From Gamarada debralockiae (Eukaryota > Ascomycota > Leotiomycetes > Helotiales > Hyphodiscaceae), in contig NXFV01001959.1 of assembly GCA_002803225.1 (NCBI GenBank), positions 62,001 to 126,000 on the forward strand: a DNA stretch of 64,000 nucleotides. Direction: 5' to 3'. This document shows, piece after piece, positions 23,405 through 36,070 of the stretch (the first letter of the stretch is position 1; every line of letters starts with the position of its first letter). The notes under the pieces are model-generated. The model saw only the letters and a program-made list of their open reading frames with translations. It searched no databases and was not told where the DNA came from. A program made the translations under genes and the position numbers.

Positions 23405-24295
23405 ATGACTCCAGCTTCCATCCTACTTCGCGTCGCCGCCTTCATCCTCGGAAATTCCACCCTTACACACGCAATACCAGCTCTTGACTCGCAGCGATGC
23501 TCTCAAGACACCAACGTGGTGGACTGCCTCACGTCCCACAATGAGCCGTTCGAAATAGGTTATATCCGCCAACTTGACGGCATTGATTACGCCATAATTA
23601 GCAATTTTACTGACAAATTTGTTTCTTACATGCACTTCCACCCCAGATTGTATACCCCATCAACCATCTCCTCAATCAGTCCCGACGTATCCTGCCCCCC
23701 CCCCCCAAAAAACAACACGGCATCGGCAGCGCGTTCGGCCCCTGCTGCTCCAAATTCAACTACTGCGGCAACGATCCAAGCTATTGCGATTTCTGCTAAT
23801 GCGAGTTTGGTACTTGCTCCCCTCCTAAACAAAGCACCCTTACACCTACTACTGACGGAACATAATCACTTGTTCCAATTCTACCCTCGACGGGACATGC
23901 TGCTCTTCTTCCGGTCTCTACGTCGATCCTGTCATGAATCACGGTGAATGCCTCCTTGACAATGGCTGTCAGCCCAACCTCGGTATCTCCTCGAAGTCAC
24001 GCCTGACGGCTCGTGTGGCGGCGAAGAGACGAATTATATCTGTACTGGCAGCATGTATGGGATGTGTTATTCGCAGGCTGGATGGTGTGGAAGTACGAAC
24101 GAATACTATAATGTTCGATGCCAAGGCCAGGTGGGAGAGTGTTTGGGTCTAGGTCAGAACGGAACTTGTGGGTGGAATGTGGGATTCAGTTGTCTTGGGA
24201 GTGCATTTGGGGAGTGTTGCTCTGGAAGTGAGTGGTGCGGGAATGGGACGAATTATTGTAGCGTAGAGATAGGGTGTTTTTTCGAGTGGGGTTGA
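23405..24295 (+). pseudogene. Broken secreted protein with chitin-binding type 1 (hevein-like) modules
   Basis: The ATG at 23405 opens a signal-peptide-like start (LLRVAAFILGNSTLTHA). After a C12-A6 run (23695-23712) the coherent frame shifts, and a hevein-like module appears (GIGSAFGPCCSKFNYCGN). That frame then meets a TAA at 23797. A second module (CCSSSGLYVDPVMNHGEC) is in another frame, and the last two (GMCYSQAGWCGSTNEY and CCSGSEWCGNGTNYC) in a further one, ending at 24295. So at least two frameshifts and one stop break a multi-module chitin-binding protein. Intact relatives mask or bind chitin outside the cell. The homopolymer run could also be a sequencing error, but the separate TAA cannot be explained that way. 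Confidence 0.75.
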
Positions 24296-24814
24296 CAATC
24301 CGTTTTTGGGTGTTTGTATGGAGCCTGAACTGACACTGAGCTGTTCGGAGAGCTTTCGAAGGAGATTTGCTGGAACTTTCTGGGGTTTTCATGAAATTAT
24401 GATGACATTTGCTTTCACGGGAGTAGAGCTTCAGATGATATGAGGTACGTTGCTTCATACTACAGTACCGCCCGTAAGTGAAAGTTACTACTACAGTGCC
24501 CACACAGTCGACTACTGGCGAGATGCTTAGCGATCAAAATCCCAGGTCTTCTATGCCATTCCAAATCAAATATCCCTATCGTCTTCATCGATCTAATGAG
24601 TCTCCCCCGAACGATGTCGTGTGATGCGGGAAGGACCAAAGGCTGATAGGGAGAGTATAGAACGCATCCATACATGGGGGTCCGAAAAACTCAAACATTG
24701 TCCACATCGACCCGTATATTGTCTCTATATGGTAATTTTTAATTAAGGCCGGACCAAAGTCGAAACCTGAAACTCCTACCACCTACAACGCCATGCATTG
24801 CAGAAGGACTCTCT
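24296..24814. other. Intergenic
   Basis: Nothing supported between the two broken genes. Confidence 0.4.
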
Positions 24815-25852
24815 TCAGGTACGTAGCGAGTTCACCATAATATGTTGCCTCCCAGGATAAATTTCAAAGCCGTGCAGAACCGATTCTCCTTCCCGTATCC
24901 AACGATCCGCGTCGAAGTTATCCATGGCAGCTTGGTTACCAGGGGAGAGGTCGAAGTAATAAGTGACCGGCTCCGGTGAGTGCTGCAGATACAAGCAGAC
25001 TAATTTCTGGAGGGCTCGTAGCAATTGGGTTTTATTCCACTTTTTTCTTCCCGATGCCACTCACGAATCATTTCCGTCGCATTGTTTGCGAAAAGGTCCA
25101 TTTCACGAAGTGCTTTCGGAGAAATATATCCCGGTAAGTTGCTGCTGAGGTGCTTCAGCCAAAGACCAGCTCGCTTGCGATGCTCTGTGATGCATTCTCC
25201 TACTACGTAGACACCCAACTTGTCATCAAGCATCCAGTATATCGCAGCCAGTACGATCTTCAGACGATCGTAAGTTATTGGAAACTATTTCTGGATCTTG
25301 GAATAATACTTCAAGCTCGCCAGTGGCAGTGTAGGTTCTTGGGTCGGCTTTGACACTAAGTCGTCGCGGCACATTGGACACCTGTACTCGCCCTCATTGC
25401 TGGAGGCAACCCATTCAAGAAGGCAATTCAACTCCATAATGTGTCCACCACGGCACGGTGCCTCGATCGGGAAGTACTTCTGCTCCCATTGATTGACTCC
25501 GTAGCGATCCTATTCGAAAGGCTCGTAGCAGATGGAGCACTTGCTATCTTCATCTGGCAGTGTTTCCGGGTGGATGAATTCGAAGATGGCGGTATTTGTG
25601 CAGTAGTCAATAGACCCCGCCAACTGACCTGGCTTCAGGAGTGCGTGAATAACGTCGTAAGCATGGATGCCATAGTGGCTTTTCTTTCGGCTCCCAGTCT
25701 GGGATCGGATCAACCCATTCGATTTCTTCTTGGTCGTCGTCATCATCATCATCATCATCATCATCATTATTATCGTCATCATCATCATCCTCGACGTGAA
25801 CTGTACGAAGTACACGTCGAAAGCCCTTGGTAAAATCAAAATAATCAAGCAA
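24815..25852 (-). pseudogene. Broken RING-finger protein
   Basis: One frame reads a RING-type Cys/His set: SKCSICYEPF at about 25539, then CRGGHIMELNC, then YRCPMCRDD near 25366. It is interrupted by TAG at 25512-25510, inside the RING, and by TAG at 25287-25285. Helical sequence continues in the same frame after each stop. Near an A6 run (minus strand; T6 at 25041-25046) the frame shifts, and a coherent tail (LVCLYLQHSPEP...) runs to 24815. At the 5' end an Asp-rich GAT repeat and a plausible segment (EEIEWVDPIPDWEP) lie in yet another frame, and no ATG is visible. RING proteins are usually E3 ubiquitin ligases. The locus looks inactivated. Confidence 0.65.
25734..25793. repeat. ATC/GAT trinucleotide microsatellite
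   Basis: An imperfect run of about twenty ATC/GTC triplets. On the - strand it reads as GAT/GAC and would encode poly-Asp in the 5' part of the broken RING gene. Confidence 0.85.
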
Positions 25853-25973
25853 CCCCGCACTGCATTTTTTTTTTACTGATTAAATATCAATAATCGTTTG
25901 CGCCAAGATGTGATCGCCAGGATATCTCTTTAATGTTAACTTCATTATAGAATTCTAAAATCTTAATATAAGC

Positions 25974-28900
25974 CTAGGAGGAAGAAAAATATTCTGCCGA
26001 AGCTCTCCAAAGCCATTGATATACCAAGAAAAGCAGAATCAATACGCAAATCCTACCTACCGCGGGTGGTAGTGTTGCAACCCACATCACAGAGTCAAAA
26101 AAGTCATAGCCAAAATGAGCTGTGATGCCGACGAAGTATCCAAAGACGGTGAGAACTGATTGGAATTCGAAGAACTGGTAATTGAGCCAAGTGTAAGTAA
26201 GCATTTTATGAGGAAAACCGGACCAAAGTTGCAAAAGTGGGCTTGGCCACGAATTCGGGATAATGTGGTCACTGGCATTGGGCATCGAATCTGCTGCAGA
26301 CATCTCGTTAGTTTTTAGGAGCCTAAAAATGATGTAGCAAGTTCTGACGGGGAAGTTTTGCTGACGTTGGCTTTCTACTTGGAATTTGAGATTGAACTCA
26401 CCCTTGTCGGTGGAAATTTCTGGCCTTTTCATGTCCTCTATCTGAGGATAATCGCAAGTTAGCTTAGTTATGGACATGAAACTTGCTCCTAAATTTTCAA
26501 CTGGTATTCCTTTCCTGGAATATTTGGGGGAATATTTCCGAAATAGGGTTTGCAAGGCGTCTTCCTCAAAAATTTTAGACCGGCCTGCGTCTTCTGTATC
26601 CGTGTCAAACTGGTCGTGGGATTGATGAGATTTCAGTTGGAGGGAGATTTTCCTAACTAGTTCGGAGACTGAGAATCCACAGGATTTAGGTTGTTGCAAA
26701 TCTGCTCCAGCATCGATCAGGATTTTGGCGATTGTAGTTGAAGCTTGAGCAAGTGCTATCATTAGCGGCGTAAATCCATTTTCATCCTCCCACTCGAGAT
26801 CAAAGCCATTATGTACCAATAACTTGAGTGCCGAAACATTTTTTGCTATAGTGGCTGCAGCAACGAATGATCCTGTGCGGAGCGTGTTGGATATGGCAGC
26901 ATTTGCCTGTATCCCAGTTGACTCTACGTAGCTCATCTGACCGTCGAGCCAGAAACTAAGTCTCGTTACCCCGAGTGGCGCGTTAGAAAGAATGACCATT
27001 GGTATCAAGGCCTCTGAAAGAGTTTTTGACACATTTGACAAAAGACTCCTCAACATTTGAGCTCGGTTCTTGTGCGAGTTGCTCGAGTTATTGAACTGAG
27101 TGGGAATCTTTTGTTTGCCAGATAATATCTCCCATATACGTTCTTGATGGCTATGGTAGTCGACACCGGCATCTAGTAAACGGCAGAATGTTGCCACATT
27201 CCCACAAGCAGCGGAAATCTCGAGATATTTTCTAGCTCGTTCTCCTTTGTCTTTGCTGATGTCGAGCTCTGGGATTTCGTTTGGATGCATCAATAGTGCA
27301 TCCAATTCGGAAGCTGTTCCCCCGGCACATATTGCCATTATATATAGCTGACGTTCGATTGAACTCGACCGCTCCATCTCCATCATTTGAGTCTCGATGC
27401 TAAAATCCAAGACTTGAATTTTGCTCTCCGAGGATTTTGGACACCTGGAATACTGCAGTTCTTGTTTTTGGGATCCTAACATTGCACTAAAACGGGGTTC
27501 TGATCGTGCTATAGCGCGAAGAATCCAAGAGTTTACCGGATCCATACTCCAATATTCTTCTAAACCAATATGTTGATGCGCAAAGTCGTGGACGAATAGC
27601 CTAGGTCCTGCTGAATACATGATCATCAATTTCGAAACCAGGCTAGGGCTATATCCAAGTTTGGAGTTCAATACAGTTGAAAGATCGACGCCGTATTGTA
27701 TAATCAAGTCGCAGACTTTCCTCTTCTCATAGGTCTGATTCTCCATCAGATTGATCAATATCCTTATTTTAATTAGCATCACATAGAACATAGGGTGAAT
27801 TACTTTACTTTTCCGTGCTATCTAAATATTCCCAACTGAAACCCAGCTCCCGAAACAAGAAAGCATATATCTCAGGCAACATATCTTGGGTAGCATAATC
27901 TCCTTCAATTTCACAATTGGTCCATCTATCAACAGCCTAAATATAAATTAATTGTGCTATTCATGTCTTCCACAACAGAAAGAATTTACCTGGAATAGGG
28001 ACATTGGTTCCAGATCCCATGGACTATTTCTGTCCAGCATTAAATCGGTCGGTTTCGCTTTCCCTCTGGAGAAAAGATCCTTCAATCCCTCAATATCGCA
28101 AGCTCTCAAGCATTTTAAAAGACTTGGATTTAAATTGAGTTGAGATCTTCTCACGCTGAATCCCATACTAGAATCCATAGCGATCGTGATGATTGTGTCT
28201 GAGACCCACCAAGGAGGTGCAAAGGTAATCTGAAAACGAAGAGGAGCAATGTTCGTGTCAAAGTCATTGTCCTGACTACGTGGTTCTTTCCCCGTCTCAT
28301 GGCTTATAGCTCTTATGTTCAGCAGGCCGAACCAATAGCAACGTGTCAAAGACATGTTATTGGTTTCCCGCACCATGCGCTGCAACCTATCTGGCAAATT
28401 TGAATGTGATTGCCTGTCCCAACGATGTTTTCCTAGCGATTTGACTATCGACAAACGGCGTTCGAGATACGTGCTGTGCTGCTGGCAAGTAGAGTGATCA
28501 TTGCCGCTAACTTGACCAAAGACCATCCGTATATCTTGTCTAATTCCACTCATTTCCTCTGCCACCCTAAACAGATACGCTTCCTGATGACAAGCGACGT
28601 CCTTGAGTGTCCTGAGTCCATTTTGGACAGTGAGTCGGGTTGTGACAGTTTCTTCTGCAACAGCGTCTAAGGATTCACTGTGTCGTTCCCCTCGAACCCT
28701 GTGTGTAAGCCACAAGTTAGCCAAGAACAACCTTCGTGACAAAGACTTAGAGATCCTTACTCGTTGATCATCGACAGAGCAAGACTGAACTTCTCCACAT
28801 GGCCCGACAATCGCTTGTCAAACTCTAATATCTCTTCGGAGCAGAAGAAGACTCGGAGCCGTGCTGTAATGTGTTTCTTTGAGACCGAATCCCCATGAAA

Positions 28901-29218
28901 GCAGTGTTGAAGCTTCATAATAAGCTTATTTAGTTTATGGTAATCTTCCTTCATATGGGAGACATTATCCAACCAAAAGCGTTTTAGCTCTTGCGGAAGA
29001 TCTTCTTCGGCGTAGTGACTTGTTCGATCCTTGAGCAGTCCTAGTAGCAATTCTAATTATTTAAAAACGGCGTGGAATCGTTTGAGGTCATCTGGCGCAC
29101 GCTTGAACTTGCGGCAGAGATCATCGATTGTCTGCGCGCTTTGAATCAAAAGCCCTGCGATCGTCGCGAGGCTGGCCGCGAAACCCACAAATGCAACAGT
29201 CGCTGAGGCGGGGTCCAT
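25974..29218 (-). pseudogene. Ankyrin-repeat protein with fungal NLR-type N-terminus, one premature stop
   Basis: Four exons: 29218-28761, 28698-27990, 27936-27809 and 27762-25974. The three introns (62, 53, 46 nt) have normal signals and the exons sum to 1028 codons. The start (MDPASATVAFVGFAASLATI) matches the PigL_N/Helo-like N-terminal type found in fungal STAND and ankyrin proteins. Codon 54 is TAA (29059-29057), after FHAVFK and before LELLLGLLKD; everything else reads through. The middle is helical. Ankyrin-like repeats lie at about residues 736-786 (NGFTPLMIALAQA, AKILIDAGADL). Two or more hydrophobic segments near the C-terminus (about 966-1021) suggest a membrane anchor. It could be a single-mutation null allele, an assembly error or a readthrough site. 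The next in-frame ATG would remove the N-terminal domain. Confidence 0.75.
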
Positions 29219-30351
29219 TGTGCTAAAGCACACAATGCTGTGGTCAAAGTTTGGCAGTAGTAGATAGAATAAATTATTTTCAAGTTGCATACAACAGATT
29301 GGTGCGAGATATCACAATCACTCGGGGCGGAGCAAAAGTGGCTGTGCTGCTGCCAGCGCAGATAATTGTTGCATCTTCGTCCAGCCTTGTCTGTGGAACA
29401 GACATTTATTACTGACATACTGACACACAAAAGGATTAGGCCCAGTGACTTTATGCACACTACAAGTCTATGTCGCAAAAGGGCAGTTCTCTAAATCATT
29501 TCCAACCTTGAAACTGCAGCTTCAACTACTTCATCCTATCTCGCCATATTCGATAGAGAAGTTAATCACAGCACAAGATTTAAATTCTCACTTCGAGAGA
29601 GCTTACCACGACAAACGAACAAGGTCGACAGCTGGTGGCCTTCCCCCAAAAGGAGAAGGTAGATTTGAAGTGCTAGGAAGCACCATCACCGACAACACTT
29701 CCGGAACTGGCACCACCATTTCAGTACTGGTACGGGAAAAGAGTTTAAATGTTGGGCGAGGTGGCGACGATGATTTTCTATCAAAATCTTGAGGCTTGGG
29801 CCTTGTGCACAAGAGGAAGATTTCACCTGAGAGGGAGCCAAAATAGGATCTGCGCCTAGATACAATACAAGGAAAGTGTAACCAGGCCCTTTCGGGTGCT
29901 AAAGTAGCTTTGTAATGCATGCTCAGGCCGACTCTACCTTTTACTCAGTTCGTGCTTCGGGTTTTCTTGTGAATGATCACCCTCGGCCCAGGTAAAGCTG
30001 CCGCCGCTCACGTCCAGAGACTAAAATGTAACCAGCGAAAATTCAAGTTAGAGTCTGACAGTTGCAAGATACTATTAATCTCCACTACGCCGCCTACATC
30101 CTCGACGTGGACTGCGGCTTCTTCGAGCACTGCGAATGTTCGTTCGATCTCTTCGCAAAACTTGGGATTTTGGCATCCCTTTCATGTGGATTGCGTAGCT
30201 CTTGGGCGTGGGCGCGGACTTCGAATCTTTCCTCCTCTTCTTCCTCGCCATTCATCTTCTACTGCTTCAGCGCGGACTACGTTTTGGTATGCTGGGTTGA
30301 AACTTTTGTTATATACAAGCTCCCTTTGCAGCTCTGAATCCATCAATGGGA
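29219..30351. other. Intergenic
   Basis: No gene I can support. Open frames on both strands at 29973-30383 lack coding character. Confidence 0.4.
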
Positions 30352-30744
30352 TCATCTATGTAAGTAACTTCTCAACTCGGTGATGTTGAGATCATCGTCA
30401 CTCAACAATTCTCGAATCTGGTTTCGAGCGTTCTGGAGCAGCTTTCTCATCTCCGTGGTGATGCTAAAACCACCAGTCTTTAATAATTCCCCAAAATAAT
30501 CTCGAGCATTATTGTGCACTGCAACCATGCTGCGAACAAGATCAGGCTGGATGATTTGGCTGTTTTGATGATCGTTTCCAATTGACCCATCTTGAGCGCG
30601 AGCCCCAGAGTTTTGACTTTCTACATCCTCATTGCCGATTGCGGCATCTTCCACAGCTGTAGCGCCGATGTATGGATCCATATTAAAGTATACTTGAGAA
30701 TGACCGTCGTATCCTAGTGTCAGCGTAGATCTGACGCTATTCAT
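30352..30744 (-). CDS. Small hypothetical protein
   Basis: A 130-residue frame starting with a true ATG at 30744. The N-terminal half is polar and acidic, the C-terminal half predicts as amphipathic helices (ITTEMRKLLQNARNQIRELL). No domain recognised. A further 3' exon is possible but not evident. Confidence 0.4.
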   Translation of the reverse strand: MNSVRSTLTLGYDGHSQVYFNMDPYIGATAVEDAAIGNEDVESQNSGARAQDGSIGNDHQNSQIIQPDLVRSMVAVHNNARDYFGELLKTGGFSITTEMRKLLQNARNQIRELLSDDDLNITELRSYLHR

Positions 30745-33213
30745 GGTCTCTGTTTATTGTCGTTTTGTCTGTGTCGTGTCTGTTTTGCTGGTCCCATTGT
30801 CCGGATTTATTTGTCTTTTTGGTTGAAGTGCAAGAATGGAACAGGAAAGGAATTTGCTTTCATAAGCTATAACTTAATGAGGCAGTTCATATCCCAACTG
30901 AGTTGAGTCACCTAGGACCCCTTACGAGTACCGAAGTGTAAGCTAGTCGAGGTACCATACCCTGAGTCATTACCACAACCAAAATCAAGCGGACACCTGA
31001 AAAGAAACAGAGAGGGATGAAATTGCATTTGCTTCAGCGAAATCCGATAAGGTATGTCAAAATTGTAGAAAGACTTATCAAAACAGACTCTTTGTAGTAT
31101 TCGTACGCCGCCACTTTCGTGCACGAGAGGACTCCTCCTCCGCCCTCTTTTAAAATTGTAGACTCTGAATAAGTTAAGGACACTGTAAGTAAAAAGGAGA
31201 CATTGTAAACAAGACGCGAACATAAACTTTTTAAACCCAATTTTGGTTGGGGATGTACTCCTTATCTTTTGTACCTCAACGACTGTCACTCACTTCAAGA
31301 CGCAGGCGACCGATGAGAATTACATTCCAGGCTTCTGTATTTCATGAGAATACACCAAAGGTATCCCACTTGGTGCTCAAAAATCAAAAATTTTCCCTCC
31401 CTCCAATAAGGAAAACAGATAACCCCGCCAGCTCCTTCCTCTTTCGTCTGGATAGGACGCGGTGCAGGTGGATACGTTCGCGCTGAACATGGACCCTCTT
31501 CAATTGTCGAATCTCTTTGAACAATCCACATCGCCCAACCTTCACCGAAACGGAATGTCAATCTAGACTCCTGCTTCATTGAAAACACCGTGGCTCGACT
31601 CAGGATATATGAAAGATATTTCAGTCGATATTCAAGGGCGTCAACTTCCCCGAAAGAAAACAGACCAGAGCATCCTTCCTTCACCAAAATAATAAGACAA
31701 AAATACAAATAAATCAATTTCCATCTTTGAAATCGCTCAAACAATTTAAAAAGTCCAAATTGCCCTGCCCAACCAATGAAAATGGGGTCTTGTTGGGGGT
31801 GTTTTCATCCACTTGAAAATAATATGTAATAAGAAAGAAGAATTAAAACCCCAGTCGAAAAACGGAGTAAGGGCCTCTTTTTCCAGATCTGCAACAAAAC
31901 TTCAATGTGCCCTCCAAGGGAGAATATGATAGGTCTTTTCCTAACCTCTGAGTCACGCCGGTTCGAGCCATATTACTCACAAGCTTGCACATAGGAAAAG
32001 AGGGGCAGTGCAGGTGCCTAGATAGAATAGAATGTACACAAGGATTGAAGAATGGCACGAAGGATGGGATGCAGTGCGGAGGCAGGAAGAGAGGGCTCCC
32101 TCCCCTACTCCAAACGTCCCGTCCCCCAAAAAACCACAGATATAGCAGTGTATTGAGCTCCTTACGCTCTTTCCTCATCTTCTTCTCCCAACATGTAGCA
32201 CAAAAAACAAAGCTCCCACCCAGAATGCAACCTTTCATTCCAATCTCATCTCAGTGATTGATCAAACAACTTGTTATCCGACAAGGTCACTAAAAGGGAG
32301 TGCGTCGGGTTATGTGATAAAGACTGCATAAATTATGCAAATGCATAACTCCTCGGAGTTAGCCATGGAGCCGAATGCGGCGGAAGGAAAAGTCCCACTT
32401 CGATTGGAAATCGGAATGTGTTGCTTATTAGAGATTATATAAAGCTTGGGATGTCCCCTTTTTTTCTGTTCATCTCTCGTGCTTTGGCGGTTGTTGATGT
32501 GAGATCTGGATTTGTCGACTTTCGTATCCTTCTTAGGACGCCCTGTCAAGCAATGATGCCTTCGTGTGTATGGTCAGGACGGTAAGTATCAGGTAAGTCA
32601 TCACTCTTCACAAGTCAAAGGTAAGATAAGAGGCTGAAAGTGGTTGGAAACTCTATGATCTCATTTGATCCCTCTTTCCATATCTATCCATATGAATGCT
32701 ACTATAGTTTCTATACACAGACGACATCCTTCATTCCCACTCCTTTCTTCATTCACTCCACCAAACTGACAGTAGGAATGAACAAGGACAGGGAAATTCC
32801 AACACGCCATATCCACTTAACAATCGGAAAATGAGGATACACTCGAGAGCGAACCTGTCAGGCCCGAGGAGTGGCGGACAATTGTGTTGGGTTACCTTGG
32901 ATGCAAACGAATGGATGAGCTCGCTGGCCAAGGAAAATGCGTGAAGAAAGCCGGAACGCCATATGGACAATGGTTACGCTGCTGCTGAAGCTACCGCTGC
33001 GCGATGAACGGCGATGAACTGCGATGCGACGAGGACAAGCAAGTATGTACAAAAGAAGGCCGATGCGGCAAGGAGAAGTTGGCGTGGGTGATCGTTATGC
33101 CCGATGGTTCGAGGTCGAGGCGAGTTCCAAGATGGAGTCTAAAGGAAGTACGGTATGAAAGACTGCTACAATCAGTACCCATTGCGGGATTGGAGAGGGG
33201 AGATGGTATACCT
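30745..33213. other. Intergenic, gene-poor
   Basis: About 2.5 kb without a supported gene. It contains a GAYSTGCAACAAAA site (31886-31899) and a dense palindrome cluster near 32325-32360. Confidence 0.45.
32325..32362. promoter_or_regulatory. Cluster of three short palindromes
   Basis: Within about 38 nt there are GCATAA-A-TTATGC, ATGCA-AA-TGCAT and AACTCC-TC-GGAGTT. Palindromes packed like this can be dimer-binding sites or a cruciform; no factor is recognised. Confidence 0.3.
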
Positions 33214-33831
33214 TCACCTCGAGCTAATCGGCGCATTAGCATTCGTGCTCGACCTCCAAATACCACCTCCCACAGCTTTACTAACACCAACACCCACACC
33301 AACCGCCGTCCCAATCACCAACAGCGCGATCAGCACCTTAATCAAGATCTTCGTCCGCTTATCCAGACCCGCCATACATCCACACATCATATTCTTGCTG
33401 CGCTCCCTCCGCATAGCCTTCTTCTTCATCTTCATAGCATTCCGGTCAGGCCAAACCGTACACTCAGGGTTCCCACTCTTGCTCTTGAAGATCCCATTCT
33501 TACTTTGGTGGGGCGTGAGGGCTTCAATGTCCGTGTCGTAGGCGGTGTTGATCACGTTGATGTTTTGCTTGGATTCGGATTTCTGGGCTTCGAGGGAATA
33601 GCGTGTGGGAGCAGGGTTGTAGAATGGTGAGAAGGGGGATGTTTCGCGCTCGAGGGATTTCTCGTTGTGGGAGGATTGGGTTGGGGAGAGGGAGTGCGTC
33701 GAGTCGACGTCTTCGATTGTGCTGAGTACTTCTACCGATGTACTTGAGGGCTGGCGGACATTTGCAGGCCGAGTGATGGTCAGGACATTTGTGTTTGGGA
33801 CTTCTGCGGATTTTTCGTCGATAGCGGGCAT
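33214..33831 (-). CDS. Single-pass membrane protein (unknown)
   Basis: A 205-residue single-exon frame with a true ATG at 33831. The long N-terminal part is Ser/Thr/Pro-rich. A basic cluster (KMKKKAMRRERSK) and a Cys pair (MMCGCMAG) sit just before one hydrophobic segment (about residues 163-186, ILIKVLIALLVIGTAVGVGV), followed by a short tail. The basic cluster predicts a cytosolic N-terminus, and the Cys residues could be palmitoylated. Such proteins are common and unstudied in ascomycetes; I do not assign a function. Confidence 0.7.
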   Translation of the reverse strand: MPAIDEKSAEVPNTNVLTITRPANVRQPSSTSVEVLSTIEDVDSTHSLSPTQSSHNEKSLERETSPFSPFYNPAPTRYSLEAQKSESKQNINVINTAYDTDIEALTPHQSKNGIFKSKSGNPECTVWPDRNAMKMKKKAMRRERSKNMMCGCMAGLDKRTKILIKVLIALLVIGTAVGVGVGVSKAVGGGIWRSSTNANAPISSR

Positions 33832-36070
33832 GATTGCGGTGGTAGGTCGGAGGAGTGAGGTTGGAAGCGGTTCGGTAATGGAGAACTCAAGTTTGTTGAG
33901 ATTGCCTGGCCCGCAATGCGATGATGCAGGAGCGAAACGGCGAGAGTTCGCAATTGATCTCTGGGCGATCTCTTATTCGGAAAGACAATTATTTGTCGTG
34001 AATAGAAACGGCAATTGAATACTGTCCTCGCTTTCGTGTCGTGTGCAGAGCAATCAATCTGCAAGAACCCCAATCCCAAATTAGCTTCCCTTCCTTGGCC
34101 GCTGCTCGACGATGAATCCAGAAACAATGAAGTCCTGAACGTGCGGAAGAATTGAAGAAGTTGTCGCCGTGGCCGTCGCCGAAGAATGGTCGATAGGAAG
34201 GAAGGTGAAGGGAAAAGGAGGTGGTATGCTTGTTCTCAACGAGTCAACGCACCTTTGATGCAATCTCGCGGGTCTGTCTCAGATCCCTTCCAGTTCCTAT
34301 CTCGCTTATGCTTACGTTACTCTCTCCTATCCTCCACCTTGCTTGGCGGGAACGACAGCTAAAATCGTGATCTCCTCGTGCTATCGAATCCAAGTAATCA
34401 ATTGGAAAACGTTGAATGAAGATGTACAACAATTGATCGATTTCAATTCTTGCTTTTCACGAGATTCGTGATAGGTGAATTGGTTTTTGTATGCACGAGT
34501 GATTTAGTGTGGCCAGACGTCCGTTATTGGTGGCACGCAGTTGAAGCGGACCAAACCCAGCCTTCCTCTCAGCGATCCATTTTTCAGTGGCCATTATATT
34601 CACCAACGAGGATGGACGCCTTCACGGGGAGGCAAAATCGATATTTGGATTGGGTCGATGCAGGCCTCTCTACAGCACTCTCAATCTGGGCTCGATAGTC
34701 CGTGTAAAGCTCTGATCGCACGCTTCGATATCCAATTATGTCGGGATCACAGCCCCCGGGAAGCCCCCAATCCTGAGTCCTTCAACGGAAGCCATCTCGA
34801 GTATCACGAGAACGGGATATCACAGCATCTTCAACGTCCAACCTTATCACCACAATAAAGTAAGGTACCTTCATCTCGATCTATCGATTTCCCCATCCCC
34901 TTGGTTCAGTGCAAACTCACAAAGGAATAGCCCACCTCCGGCAACCCCAAGCTAAAAAAGGCACCGTCAGTTTTCCTGCTTTAAAGTTTGCCGCCGGCTC
35001 AAAGCTTGCATGATCCGCTAACCAATTCAGCGATAGGCTCGGCAGAATCCCTGAAGGAAAAATCTGGATTTCCACACCTAAGGGTTTTGAGCCTGAAAGA
35101 AGCGGCGTCTGCCGTAGAGGACGAAGGGGGCTGTTCTCCTCTCGGGATGCAATGCTACATGAATGTGACGATAGGGTGGCGAAGAGGGTGGTTAGGGATC
35201 CAAGATTGCGCAGAGAAAGGCCAAAACGGGATGAGGGGAAAGGGCCCGATAGATGCGGTTGAGAAGTCGGCTGGAGAAATAGAAAAGGTGTGCCTGCCGT
35301 CGTCATTCATGCATGAGTTGATTCTTGCAATTGTTGACGAGCTGAGCGCCCCTGATCCAGGTCCGAATCCTCAAAATGGCGGTCCCTGAGGCGCTGAAGT
35401 TTGGTTCCTCGGCCGATTACTCTGCAGCACACATGAAGTTCTGCAGTTTTAATATTGAAACAGACGAAACGTTTCTTGGCTGGATAATGCTGGTGCTACT
35501 ACATGTGATCAAGTGGTGAGAGTCTTATCCTCATGCTATTAATGGGAGTCCCGAAAATTCTGCACGCGTTTTTTAAGTGGTTTTGGACGCGCTAAGAACA
35601 ACTGTTGGACCCCCCCTATCATCAGTGACATTCCAATACTGCGTTCGGAGGGAAGTGCGCAGAGCCTGCTGCATCTTCACGAACTCAACTATCAGAATCT
35701 TATCTTTTGATAAAGCCAGAATCCACTCTCATGCACGTATCTTCAAATCTTCCTCTTTGGGCTAAAATCGTTAAGCTGTAGTCTTGATACTGATAGGAAG
35801 GCTGCGATACCCTACTTTTCATCACTACCTCGATCTCTCCGCTTGCGATAACCTCAACGTTCGAGGAGTGCGAGAGTGCGCGAACAACATTACTTAAAGC
35901 CGAGCTCACGATCTACTTCTTCTCTGACCTTGAAATTCCTTCCGTCTTCTTATCTCAAGGGCGAAATCGAGAGGTCGAAGAGAAAACCCGAATCACGTGA
36001 TATATATCTTCATCTTGTAATGAGATCCCTGTCAAGATCGATCTTCCAACGGGCTTTCAAGTCTCCGATA

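Noticed and set aside
31960..31975. GGTTCGAG, a tRNA T-arm-like string
   Set aside because: No matching acceptor, D or anticodon arm around it.
34917..35389. Overlapping open frames on both strands (129 and 133 codons)
   Set aside because: No domain, no clear codon bias on either strand; at most one can be real and neither is convincing.
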